Positions 24,630 to 32,951 of a stretch of 33,477 nucleotides of DNA are shown piece after piece (position 1 is the stretch's first letter; every line of letters starts with the position of its first letter). Below the pieces are notes generated by a model. The model was not told where the DNA came from. It was given only the letters and a program-made list of their open reading frames with translations, and searched no databases. The position numbers and the translations under genes are program-made. Source of the DNA: an uncultured Paracoccaceae bacterium (lineage in GTDB: Bacteria > Pseudomonadota > Alphaproteobacteria > Rhodobacterales > Rhodobacteraceae). The stretch lies in the NCBI GenBank assembly GCA_947498415.1, contig CANMKB010000012.1:1-33477 (forward strand), written 5' to 3'.

Positions 24630-25982
24630 CTACTCTAGGCTTGTAGCACCTGCACTAATCAACGCTGGGAAGGCTTGCTGCAAGGCACGGCCCCAGACGG
24701 TGATCGGCTGTTCACGTACAAAGATGATGTCGTCAGGGCGCATTTCAAACTTGGTCGCCACGGTCAGGTTAACGATATTCTTCGCATTGAGATGATATGC
24801 GGTTAACTCTTTGGTGTTGTTTGCGCGCAGGACGTAGATTTGGGACGGATCGCCGGTCGTTGTTGGAAAGCCACCATTTTCGTAAAAGACATCAGCCAAG
24901 GACGCTGTTGTTTCGAAGGGCAGGGGGATCCGGTTTTGATTGGCCACTTCGCCGGTTAGATACACATAGTCTCGATCGACAGCGCCAAGGTCGACTTTGG
25001 ATTGGAAGTTGGAGCGTTGTTCATCTAACTCGCTACGACGAAGATCGATTTCACTTTGCAATTCGCTAATCGCGTTCAATCTTGATCGTTGCTTCAGCTC
25101 CAGCGTTTCGATCTGCCGTTCGTAGAATTCTTGGGCGCGCTCAAGGTCATATGCATTGTCGACGTAGATAGAGTCACCATCGAGCAGCACCAACTTACGC
25201 GCTTCGGAATCTTTGAAGTAGGTTTCGAGCGGAATCTGATACAGCTCACCGCCGCGATAAATGCGGATCGAGCCAAAATCTTGATTAGCGAGCGCAATAC
25301 CGCCCGCGGAGGCTAGCGCTTGATCAAGGGTTAATGGCGTAAGCGTAACTGGCACCAAGGTGGATGTGCCAACAGCGCCGCCGATTGTAACCCGCTTGGA
25401 TTTAAACTCTGCGATTTCGAGGCTGAATTCGGCATCAAATTGGCTTTGAATTAGGCGTTGAAAGACGCGCTCTTCGGCTTCTTCGATTGTCAGACCCTGA
25501 ATGGTAACGGCCCCGACTTCTGGGATCGAGATCGCGCCATCATCGCGCACTGTATAGCCCTGTTGCTGGTTTTGGGCAGCAAAGACGCCGCTCACTTGTT
25601 CGACGGCTCCGCCAGTACCACGTGTCGCCAGGAGAATGACGTCGCCAATACCGATTTGGTAAATGGGATGTTCCGCCGCCGGGGGGAGGCGCAAGGCAAG
25701 TGCGGCAGGTGCGGGTTGAACTCGCGCTTCTGGGGCGGCTGGAAGGCTGCCTAAGCCGCGCGGTGACCCACCTGCGCCTGCAGAGCGCGAAAAGGCTGCT
25801 GGCAGCTTCTTAGGCGTATAAGCGCTGTTATTTGCGCGCGCGACCTCGGATGGGGTCATTTCAACAACGGAAACATCATAGGCCGCATTGTTTTCTGAGA
25901 CTTTTGGGCTGTTATACGTAACGCCGCAGCCTGACAGAACGAGGCAGGCTGTAAAAATCGCAGAACGATGCGGAAGGTACAT
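24630..25982 (-). CDS. Wza-type polysaccharide export lipoprotein (copy 2) with coiled-coil insertion
   Basis: The 450-residue protein begins with a lipoprotein signal peptide, lipobox VLSGC with Cys19. A Pro/Ala-rich linker (about 55-105) leads to the export domain, IYQIGIGDVILLATRG at 107-122 and TVRDDGAISIPEVGAVTI. An SLBB-type segment follows (VTIGGAVGTSTLVPVTL and onward). Residues about 278-330 are highly charged and heptad-like (ERAQEFYERQIETLELKQRS and beyond), a coiled coil inserted before the next SLBB-type segment starting DYVYLTGEV. It should form the outer-membrane exit channel for the second glycan locus. It differs strongly from copy 1, which has no such insertion. It lies 93 bases after the WbpM-type gene on the same strand. 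Confidence 0.88.
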   Translation of the reverse strand: MYLPHRSAIFTACLVLSGCGVTYNSPKVSENNAAYDVSVVEMTPSEVARANNSAYTPKKLPAAFSRSAGAGGSPRGLGSLPAAPEARVQPAPAALALRLPPAAEHPIYQIGIGDVILLATRGTGGAVEQVSGVFAAQNQQQGYTVRDDGAISIPEVGAVTIQGLTIEEAEERVFQRLIQSQFDAEFSLEIAEFKSKRVTIGGAVGTSTLVPVTLTPLTLDQALASAGGIALANQDFGSIRIYRGGELYQIPLETYFKDSEARKLVLLDGDSIYVDNAYDLERAQEFYERQIETLELKQRSRLNAISELQSEIDLRRSELDEQRSNFQSKVDLGAVDRDYVYLTGEVANQNRIPLPFETTASLADVFYENGGFPTTTGDPSQIYVLRANNTKELTAYHLNAKNIVNLTVATKFEMRPDDIIFVREQPITVWGRALQQAFPALISAGATSLE

Positions 25983-26075
25983 TTGTAGGAATCCATCGCG
26001 TTTAACTCAATCACGCTAGCTTTAGTGCAATTGCTGATTGTGAACAATTTTGATTTTTGTTTTTAGCGGTGTGAG

Positions 26076-27968
26076 CTAAGCAGGCCGAGCTTCGTCTTTT
26101 GGCTGATGATAGCCATCTACGCTTGTTTTAATTGTGTTTCGTAGATGTTTCGGGTTTGCGGCGCTAATCGCTTTGTTGATTTCGCGCAACATAGCAGCCA
26201 CTTCGATTTGCGAAAGCTGTGCTTCTTGAGCGCGCAGAATCTTTGGGTGAGGGGTCGCGATGAGGCTATCGTCGTCAATTAGTAGCTCTTCGTACAGCTT
26301 TTCACCTGGTCGAAGGCCGACAATTTTCAGTTCAATGTCCCCTTTAGCGTCGGGTGATTCTTTGACCGTGCGGCCAGAGAGTTGGATCATCTTGCGAGCA
26401 ATATCGACAATTTTCTGGGGTTTGCCCATGTCGAGAACGAATAGGTCGCCTCCTTCGGCATAAGCGCCGGCAAGCAGGACAAGACGCGCGGCTTCTGGGA
26501 TGGTCATGAAGAAGCGCGTGACCTCTGGGTGGGTTACGGTTACGGGGCCGCCGGCACGGATTTGGCTTTCAAACAGCGGGAGGACTGAGCCTGATGAGCC
26601 CAGCACATTGCCAAAGCGAACCATGGCAAATTTGGTTTGTGGATTGCGTGTTTGGATGTCTTGTACAACCAATTCGGCCATACGCTTTGTCGCGCCCATG
26701 ATGTTGGTTGGGCGAACAGCTTTGTCTGTTGATACCAAAATAAAGCGTTCTAGGTTTTCTTCTGCGGCAACTTCGGCAACGGTTTGCGTGCCTAGGACGT
26801 TGTTGTTTGCGCCTTCCAATTCGTTTTCTTCGACCATTGGAACGTGTTTGTAAGCCGCGGCATGAAGGATAATGTCGACGCCTTGCTCTTGAATTACGGT
26901 TCTGATCCGCTCGCGGTTGGTGACAGATCCAAGGCGGGTCACAATCTGCACGTTTTTCTTGTCGCTTGCGACTAAGCCCCTGATTTCACGATCAATTGCG
27001 TAAAGCGAAAATTCGCTTTGTTCGAATAATACGATCCGTTCCGGCACGCGGTTTAGCAGTTGGCGGCACAGCTCAGATCCGATGGATCCACCAGAACCGG
27101 TTACCATAATCGTGCGCCCAGCGTATGATTTGGCAATCTCAGGGATGTCGAGTTCTACTTTGTCGCGGCCGAGCAGCTCGTCCGGTCGTACTGGGCGAAG
27201 CGCTTGTTCGACACCACCGTGAGCCATCAAATCGACGTAAGACGGTAGGATCATGACCTCGACTGAAAGCTCGGAAATCTCTTGCAGGATTTCGTTCCGG
27301 CGAGCGCGTTCGGTTGAAGGCATTGCCAGAAGAATGCGGTCAATTTTATGTTTTTGAACTTTCGCGGCGAGCTTTGTTTGCGGATGAACGGGTAGGCCAT
27401 TCATGAGCAGACCATGAAGGTTGGGGTTGTCGTCGATAAAAAAGCAAGGGCGGGCTTCAGCGGACTGCTGAAGTGCTGCAGCCAACTGGATGCCTGCCGC
27501 GCCGGCACCATAGATCGCAACTTTCACGTCCGGTTTTGAGTTGCTATCTAGGGCCAGTAAGGCTTGTAGGCCGATCACGCGAACAAGTGATGAGGATAAA
27601 AAGAAAAAGGCACCAAATATCAAAGGGATGGAGCGCGGGCCAGACAGCCCTAGCGTGAAGCAGATACCCATTGCGAAAAGGCTAAGCACGGCAGCCGTGC
27701 TGGCTATCCGCAGAAACGCGCGATGATCCATCGCGTGCAGTTTGATCTGGTGCAGGCGGGAAAGATTGATCGTAAAGGCGCCCACAAGCAACATCGCAGG
27801 AAATAACTGCCAGTTCTCAGCCATTGGCGAGAATGGCACAACCATTCCAAAGCGCAGTGCGAAAGCGCAATAGAGGCTTATTGCGATAAGGGTTAAGTCC
27901 ACGGAAAACAAAATCGTTTTTTTCTGTTTTCGCGTTAAAGTGTTTACGTTCTTAATACCAACTACCAT
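26076..27968 (-). CDS. membrane-bound NDP-sugar 4,6-dehydratase (WbpM/PglF/CapD type)
   Basis: The 630-residue protein has four N-terminal membrane segments (about 18-130), a first Rossmann domain with GAGAAG (154-159), and a catalytic SDR domain with VTGSGGSIGSEL starting at 289. It has STDKAVRPTN at 413-422 and Met424-xxx-Lys428 in place of the usual YxxxK pair. That substitution is characteristic of the large inverting or retaining 4,6-dehydratases such as WbpM and PglF, which act on UDP-GlcNAc to give 4-keto-6-deoxy sugars (precursors of QuiNAc, FucNAc or bacillosamine). It probably supplies the initiating sugar for the neighbouring phosphoglycosyltransferase. A consensus -10 box lies about 70 bases upstream. 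Confidence 0.93.
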   Translation of the reverse strand: MVVGIKNVNTLTRKQKKTILFSVDLTLIAISLYCAFALRFGMVVPFSPMAENWQLFPAMLLVGAFTINLSRLHQIKLHAMDHRAFLRIASTAAVLSLFAMGICFTLGLSGPRSIPLIFGAFFFLSSSLVRVIGLQALLALDSNSKPDVKVAIYGAGAAGIQLAAALQQSAEARPCFFIDDNPNLHGLLMNGLPVHPQTKLAAKVQKHKIDRILLAMPSTERARRNEILQEISELSVEVMILPSYVDLMAHGGVEQALRPVRPDELLGRDKVELDIPEIAKSYAGRTIMVTGSGGSIGSELCRQLLNRVPERIVLFEQSEFSLYAIDREIRGLVASDKKNVQIVTRLGSVTNRERIRTVIQEQGVDIILHAAAYKHVPMVEENELEGANNNVLGTQTVAEVAAEENLERFILVSTDKAVRPTNIMGATKRMAELVVQDIQTRNPQTKFAMVRFGNVLGSSGSVLPLFESQIRAGGPVTVTHPEVTRFFMTIPEAARLVLLAGAYAEGGDLFVLDMGKPQKIVDIARKMIQLSGRTVKESPDAKGDIELKIVGLRPGEKLYEELLIDDDSLIATPHPKILRAQEAQLSQIEVAAMLREINKAISAANPKHLRNTIKTSVDGYHQPKDEARPA

Positions 27969-28035
27969 AGCGTTCTAATCTCTATCTAAGATCTATAAAG
28001 CAATAAAAAAGTGTTTAGATATTTTACCCGAGCGA

Positions 28036-28041
28036 ATTATA
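28036..28041 (-). promoter_or_regulatory. candidate -10 box for the WbpM-type gene
   Basis: TATAAT on the minus strand, 68 bases before the start at 27968, in the 126-base AT-rich gap between two same-strand genes. No good -35 sequence is present, so the call is weak. Confidence 0.3.
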
Positions 28042-28094
28042 GCACTAATTCACATCGGCTAAGCACGCAAAGAAAATTTTTACTTAGGCTTAAT

Positions 28095-29051
28095 TTAGCT
28101 TGGCCTAACGATGAGATTTGGCAAAATCGTTAAAATTGGAAGACAATACCTTTGATAGCTTGCAAAACCTGGAGCTAAAGCTGCAAGTATCATCAGTAGT
28201 CCGAATGCGCTTAAAGTAAACGCAAGCTTCTTAGTGGCGTTGAGCGCCCAAATCTGCATGATCACGCTGGAAATTGCGATAGGCACTAATAGAGGTGACG
28301 GACTGAGTACAACAAAGAGTCCAGAAAGCATTAGGAGCGGCCAAATGAACATTCTTAAGAATATACCTATGAAACCAAGGTTTTGAAATGAAGGTACAGC
28401 AACACCTTCTCTGAAGTTCATTTGTGCGCTGTTAAAATCTGCAAGGTTGGCCAGGATCAGATTTGAAAAAAAGATCGAAGCTAGAAAGCTACAGAAAACC
28501 AAAAAATATAATAGTCTACCCCTCGCAAACAGTACTAAATAAAGTACAGAGAATATTCTAAACACAAAGATGGGAGACAGCCAAACAATTCGTGATGTCC
28601 ATTTTGTCTTCGTGACTAAATAGGCAACTAAAAAGACAACAATCGTGTCTTTGAGAACATGTACTGATAAGTGCAGTCTGTATAAGCTAAAAAGGAAAAC
28701 AATATAGAATGCGATGTGAAGTCTCTTTGAGGTACGGCGACCGAAATGCTTCATATAGTCTGCGTATAAAATTCTGTTGGTTGCGGCGAACAAGACTATA
28801 TTTAGCGTGATTAATAATGTTGGTGAGAACCCCAACATTACAGTCACAACATAGTACCCGTGATTGAACAGAAGGAGCGGATCGTATCGAATCGCGTCTA
28901 CAACGGCACCTGAATTTGTTAGATATGTTGTTGAATCAGGGTGAAAGTCGATACCAATTCCGACGGCTCTTTCTAAGGCTAGAAAGAGAATACTCGCACA
29001 CAGCGAAATGAAGGCGATTAAGTTTGCCGAAGGTGAAGTAATACGAGCCAA
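28095..29051 (-). CDS. multi-pass membrane protein, candidate glycan repeat-unit polymerase
   Basis: The 318-residue protein has about nine or ten hydrophobic segments. YRLHLSVHVLKDTIVVFLVA contains a Lys-Asp pair just before a membrane segment, a pattern also seen in EpsG/Wzy-type oligosaccharide polymerases, and a hydrophilic loop (NLADFNSAQMNFREG) follows. The N-terminus has HPDSTTYL after the first membrane segment. It starts with TTG at 29051; AGG overlapping the preceding stop codon lies about nine bases upstream, and no suitable ATG occurs before residue 72. Position between the phosphoglycosyltransferase and the dehydratase supports a glycan role. Base composition is AT-rich. I do not recognise a firm family. 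Confidence 0.7.
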   Translation of the reverse strand: MARITSPSANLIAFISLCASILFLALERAVGIGIDFHPDSTTYLTNSGAVVDAIRYDPLLLFNHGYYVVTVMLGFSPTLLITLNIVLFAATNRILYADYMKHFGRRTSKRLHIAFYIVFLFSLYRLHLSVHVLKDTIVVFLVAYLVTKTKWTSRIVWLSPIFVFRIFSVLYLVLFARGRLLYFLVFCSFLASIFFSNLILANLADFNSAQMNFREGVAVPSFQNLGFIGIFLRMFIWPLLMLSGLFVVLSPSPLLVPIAISSVIMQIWALNATKKLAFTLSAFGLLMILAALAPGFASYQRYCLPILTILPNLIVRPS

Positions 29052-29061
29052 TTTGTAATAC

Positions 29062-30273
29062 CTATCGTACTAGGTCACCCTGACCGCGTCCGGTAATGGT
29101 TTGTAAAATAATTTTGCAATCGGTGATGATTGAACGACTCGCGCAATATCTCTGATCATAAGTGGCCAACTTTTTAGGCGTGCTCATGTCGATATCGCTG
29201 ACTTGGGCCAATCCGGAAATTCCGGGCGTTATTTTATATGCATCCAATAGATTTCGCTCATCGATAACCTCTTGCTGATTTAATAGGCAAGGTCTTGGGC
29301 CAATCAATGACATTTTTCCGGTTGCGATGTTAATCGCTTGAGGTAACTCATCAATTTTAGATTTTCGCAAAAATGAACCGATTTTTGTAACGCTGCTCGC
29401 GCTAACGAGGTGGGTACCTTGTTGTTTGGTCCCTTGGGCCATAGTCCTAAATTTTATGCACGTATAAGGAACTGTGTTTTTCCCAATACGTTTTTGCAAG
29501 AAAAGAACTGGCCCTTTCGATGTGGCGAAAACAATACCAGAGATAGCAATCAAAACTGGTAGTAATAGTATGCAAAGTACAACGAAAGCTGCATTTATTA
29601 AGAAATAGAACAGCCAGTAACTAGAGCTGCATGTCAGTGGAGATGATAGCATCAATTCACGTGGCAAATTTTTGTTGGAGATCAAATCTCGAACACTCAC
29701 CGAAACTTCGCTTACAGAAACGATTGGTGTTAATGCACGCAATTGATTTAAGGTAAAAGATCTTAATGGCTGCGGTAGAGGCTCAAGTTTTGAAAGCTTG
29801 TTTTTGGTGTTCGGGCCATACACAGGAGGTAATCTCAAGGTGCAGATTTGCATGTTACCTGAGAACGCTTCCTCAATCCAATTCTCGGATTTTAGCTTAG
29901 ACTGTGAATACCAATCATTACTTTTATGGCTCAGCGCCTTAGTCGAGCTTGCGAAAATGAATTTCTCGACACCAGATTTGTCCGCTGCAACGATGAGTTC
30001 TTTGGTTAATTCAAAGTTATCTTTAATAAATTCTTTTTCTGTAGACACAGCGTCGTTATTTTTTGCTGCAAAATGCAGACAAGCGTATGCATTTCGTAGT
30101 GCACTATCGAGCTGTTCATATGGAAAATAGTCAACGTTTTTTAATTGTTGTTCAGCGATAGGAATTTCTCTTACGAGCGCTCTTACTTTGTAGCCGTTAT
30201 TTAATAGGTCAGCAACGATTGCGGAGCCGATAAAGCCTGTGGCGCCAGTTACGCAAATGCATTTTCTTTGCAT
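29062..30273 (-). CDS. fusion of SDR nucleotide-sugar epimerase and polyprenyl-phosphate phosphoglycosyltransferase
   Basis: The first half (about 1-205) is a short NAD-dependent epimerase/dehydratase: VTGATGFIGS (8-17), a catalytic Tyr122-xxx-Lys126 in WYSQSKLKSE, and RLPPVYGPN. The second half is a monotopic phosphoglycosyltransferase of the WbaP/PglC superfamily: a hydrophobic segment at about 219-249, then KGPVLFLQKRIG, KFRTM, the catalytic Asp308-Glu309 in RKSKIDELPQAIN and GKMSLIGPRPCL. It would both modify an NDP-sugar and transfer the sugar-1-phosphate to undecaprenyl phosphate, starting repeat-unit assembly at the inner membrane. The epimerase half is shorter than free-standing enzymes, mainly at its C-terminal substrate-binding part. 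The ATG overlaps the upstream stop as TAATG. Confidence 0.88.
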   Translation of the reverse strand: MQRKCICVTGATGFIGSAIVADLLNNGYKVRALVREIPIAEQQLKNVDYFPYEQLDSALRNAYACLHFAAKNNDAVSTEKEFIKDNFELTKELIVAADKSGVEKFIFASSTKALSHKSNDWYSQSKLKSENWIEEAFSGNMQICTLRLPPVYGPNTKNKLSKLEPLPQPLRSFTLNQLRALTPIVSVSEVSVSVRDLISNKNLPRELMLSSPLTCSSSYWLFYFLINAAFVVLCILLLPVLIAISGIVFATSKGPVLFLQKRIGKNTVPYTCIKFRTMAQGTKQQGTHLVSASSVTKIGSFLRKSKIDELPQAINIATGKMSLIGPRPCLLNQQEVIDERNLLDAYKITPGISGLAQVSDIDMSTPKKLATYDQRYCASRSIITDCKIILQTITGRGQGDLVR

Positions 30274-31157
30274 TAGGAAGCTTCCTTATTTTTTTCTGAG
30301 AGCATTTTTGTAATTAGGTAATTACTGAGTAGCAGTAAGATTGAAATCGAAGAAAACAGTAATGTTCGTAAAGGTGAGCTTGATAACAGGCCCCAAGCGC
30401 TGAGCGGGACTGCAGCTAGGTATGCCAAGGTTAAAGGTATTGCAACCAATAGTAAAAAGTTACTGTTGTTGCTTTTTGAGCTTTGTGGGCCTATCACATC
30501 AGTTTTGAAGATTACATCTTGTACCTTGAAGTACACTAACGGGGAAATGGTGGTAATTAAGTACACCATGAATGCTTGTTTGTCAGATGCATCAAATACG
30601 ATGATCAAAGGTGTTACATAAACCCAAAACAAGTTAGAAAGAACAAGCAAAACAAAAAGATTCTTAGTGTTCTCTGAGTGCGGTTCTTTTTCTGGGGCCT
30701 TTCTCCGCGTTTTTATTAAGCAAGTAAGCAAGGCTAACATCAGTACGCCTCGAAGGAAAATAGACTGCTGGTCCAAAAGCAGCCAGCTCGCCCAACCAGT
30801 GACAAACATCGCTATGCGGCAAATGTGCACTTTTAACCAGTCGCCAGATTGGGAAAGTAATATCTCCCCATTGATGTATGCAAAGATCATTAAGAAAACG
30901 ACGGAGCTTGAGAATCCCAAAAGGATTCCAATCGCTCCGCAGCAAAGGGAAGCGATAATACCAAAAAGCAAACCTACTTTTCTTGACGGCCAGCTGGAAA
31001 CAATCTGCGGCAGAATACCATAGGCCAAAAAGCCAGCTATACTCGAGCTGACGGATAGCGCGAGTATATAAGACTTTTGATCCTCTAGGCCGCCAAGGAA
31101 TAAATAGTTTCCAGCAGCTGAAGCTAGTGAGGAAAGTAGTATCAGCGCGAATTGCAT
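30273..31157 (-). CDS. multi-pass membrane protein, candidate compact Wzx-like flippase
   Basis: From the ATG at 31157 the protein has 294 residues and about ten hydrophobic segments. That start overlaps the upstream glycosyltransferase stop as TAATG, the same arrangement as at its own 3' end; a TTG at 31199 would add 14 residues. The opening LILLSSLASAAGNYLFL, followed by YILALSVSSSIAGFLAYG, resembles the first helices of MATE/Wzx-type transporters. It is clearly smaller than usual Wzx proteins of 400 or more residues. The only other multi-pass proteins here are polymerase-like, so it is the best flippase candidate in the locus. The family assignment is inferred from position and general character only. 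Confidence 0.65.
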   Translation of the reverse strand: MQFALILLSSLASAAGNYLFLGGLEDQKSYILALSVSSSIAGFLAYGILPQIVSSWPSRKVGLLFGIIASLCCGAIGILLGFSSSVVFLMIFAYINGEILLSQSGDWLKVHICRIAMFVTGWASWLLLDQQSIFLRGVLMLALLTCLIKTRRKAPEKEPHSENTKNLFVLLVLSNLFWVYVTPLIIVFDASDKQAFMVYLITTISPLVYFKVQDVIFKTDVIGPQSSKSNNSNFLLLVAIPLTLAYLAAVPLSAWGLLSSSPLRTLLFSSISILLLLSNYLITKMLSEKNKEAS

Positions 31158-32251
31158 TAGGACAATAGATCCAAATATTGTTTTCGGATGATCGACCAAG
31201 TATATCGACGTTCAGCAATTTCTGACATTTTAGTTGCGACAGACTGTAAATCTTCTTCAGTAATTGTATTTACTAGGTCAGCTAATTCTTCGGTATCTTC
31301 AAAGTAACGTGCCGAATCCTCAGTTGTTTCTCTATTGAAATCAACATCAAATGCAAAAACTGGCAATGCTAAATTCATGGCTTCAACCAAAGAAGGGTTT
31401 GTCCCACCAGCTGAATGACCATGAATGTAAATTTTGCATTTTGAGCGAAGCTTATCAAGCTCGGCACGGTCATAAATCGGGTCTAGTAGGGATAGGTTTG
31501 GATAGGCAGCATATTTTTCTTTTAGCTGGCGGCCGAATTCACTCGAAAGCCAGTTCCCTACAAAAACAAGAGGGTATTCTGTAAGCTCGGCAAATGCCTC
31601 TAATATTAACCCAGAATTATTTTCGGGTTCGATTCTACATACAGAAAAAGCATATTCAGTCGGTGCTAATTCTATTTGCGAGGAATTTTCTAAGGATGAT
31701 TTGGGGGCATCCCCGCCATAGGCAATAAGCGCGCTGTCCTTTTTGTGGTTCTCAAGAATATGTCGTTGGATTACCGCATTGTCTGCGATCAATTTATGAG
31801 AAAACTTGCAACCGACTATTTCTGATAGTTTTAGATACGTTTTTGCGAGTTTAGACCACTTATCTCTTTTCCACTCTAACCCATCGATGTTTAGATAATA
31901 GTGTGCACGAGTGAGAATTCGGAAGATAGGCAGAAATAAGCATCCTGAAGTTCCAAGAATCAGTACTTTATCAGATTTTCGTGCATGCCATAGGCTTAGG
32001 ACGTCATATGGAATGGAGGAAATGCCATTAGCATTTAAGTTAATATACTTAAGTTTTGCGTTGTTGTAATTTTGCGCTTTTACTTCATATTTTAGTGCGC
32101 TGCAGTAAACTGTTACGTCGTATTCTTCAGTGAGTGAGTCAACGATATTCGCAACTAAAGTTTCCCAGCCACCATAGATTGCAGGTAAGCCAACTGTTCC
32201 AACAATTGCTAAAGTTTTTTTGTTCTGTTTTTGTGCTCTATTTGTCATCAT
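31157..32251 (-). CDS. DUF1972-type glycosyltransferase, probable rhamnosyltransferase
   Basis: The 364-residue protein starts, after a basic leader, with LAIVGTVGLPAIYGGWETLV (14-33), the signature of the DUF1972 N-terminal domain found in Cps2T/WbbL-like rhamnosyltransferases. The C-terminal half has GT-B (GT4-type) features: YAFSVCRIEPENN, LVFVGNW, and the donor-binding IHGHSAGGTNPSLVEAMNLA. It should transfer a sugar, plausibly rhamnose from the dTDP-rhamnose made by rmlCBDA, to the lipid-linked intermediate at the cytoplasmic face. Donor and linkage cannot be read from sequence. Two adjacent ATGs (32251 and 32248) are possible starts. It overlaps the acetyltransferase gene upstream by 14 bases. 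Confidence 0.88.
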   Translation of the reverse strand: MMTNRAQKQNKKTLAIVGTVGLPAIYGGWETLVANIVDSLTEEYDVTVYCSALKYEVKAQNYNNAKLKYINLNANGISSIPYDVLSLWHARKSDKVLILGTSGCLFLPIFRILTRAHYYLNIDGLEWKRDKWSKLAKTYLKLSEIVGCKFSHKLIADNAVIQRHILENHKKDSALIAYGGDAPKSSLENSSQIELAPTEYAFSVCRIEPENNSGLILEAFAELTEYPLVFVGNWLSSEFGRQLKEKYAAYPNLSLLDPIYDRAELDKLRSKCKIYIHGHSAGGTNPSLVEAMNLALPVFAFDVDFNRETTEDSARYFEDTEELADLVNTITEEDLQSVATKMSEIAERRYTWSIIRKQYLDLLS

Positions 32252-32951
32252 TTCTATTTCCGATCAGTTTGGCTGGGCAACCGGCCAAAACGCTACCCGC
32301 AGGAAAGGACTTTGTGACTATTGAACCTGCAGCAACAACACAACCACTTCCCAAGACCACACCATCTGTAATTATTGCGCTACTTCCAATCCAACAACCG
32401 GAACCAATTTTGACGCCCTTGCGCGTTTCTCCCTGTGCAACGATTGGTAAATGTGGATCTCGGAAGTTATGATTTTCGGCGAAGATTTTTGCTGAAGGAC
32501 CAAAGATGGTATTGTCGCCAATTTCGACGGGCCCTCTGACGGCGACAAAGCAATTTTGGGCAAAGCCTACATTATTACCAACTATTAGCCGTTCGCCTAA
32601 ATTACGATACACCCCGGCGCATTCGATAATAGTACCTGACCTGATGCTAACATTGTTACCAAGGTGAACGCCGTCTTTGGCAAGCGCATTGATAATTACA
32701 TTGTCTTCGACGTTTAGATTCCGGCCCGTGAATATTCTGGACCGTCCAATTATTCTGGAGCGCTTTCCGACAAATATTAGCCCTTTTTGGGACCCAAATG
32801 GAATTGATAGTAGTTTTCCGCGGCAAGCAGCGAAGCCTTTTGTCAGCACAATTGAAGCTATCTCTGAGCTTTTAAGGTGGCTATCTAAAGTAAGATTTTT
32901 CCTGCCCGCAAAAGAAAATAACTTTTCCGTTAATCTAGACAATAGTCTCAT
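32238..32951 (-). CDS. left-handed beta-helix (hexapeptide) O-acetyltransferase
   Basis: The 237-residue protein shows repeated hexapeptide turns from about residue 60: IIGRSRIFTG, VHLGNNVSIRSG, VEIGDNTIFGPSAKI, VKIGSGCWIGSSAIITDG, VVLGSGCVVAAGSIV. ENHNF, containing the presumed catalytic histidine, and the closing AGCPAKLIG are typical of WbbJ/maltose-acetyltransferase-like enzymes. It probably acetylates a sugar of the repeat unit using acetyl-CoA. AGGGA lies about seven bases before the ATG. It is the first gene of the right-hand glycan operon, which continues through overlapping genes down to about 28.1 kb. Confidence 0.9.
   Translation of the reverse strand: MRLLSRLTEKLFSFAGRKNLTLDSHLKSSEIASIVLTKGFAACRGKLLSIPFGSQKGLIFVGKRSRIIGRSRIFTGRNLNVEDNVIINALAKDGVHLGNNVSIRSGTIIECAGVYRNLGERLIVGNNVGFAQNCFVAVRGPVEIGDNTIFGPSAKIFAENHNFRDPHLPIVAQGETRKGVKIGSGCWIGSSAIITDGVVLGSGCVVAAGSIVTKSFPAGSVLAGCPAKLIGNRNDDK

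Noticed and set aside
32285..32306. A stretch resembling the par palindromes (CTACCCGCAGGAAAGG) in the acetyltransferase gene.
   Set aside because: It lacks the paired arms and is explained by the conserved hexapeptide-protein sequence SFPAGSVLAG on the coding strand; similarity to the par sites is coincidental.
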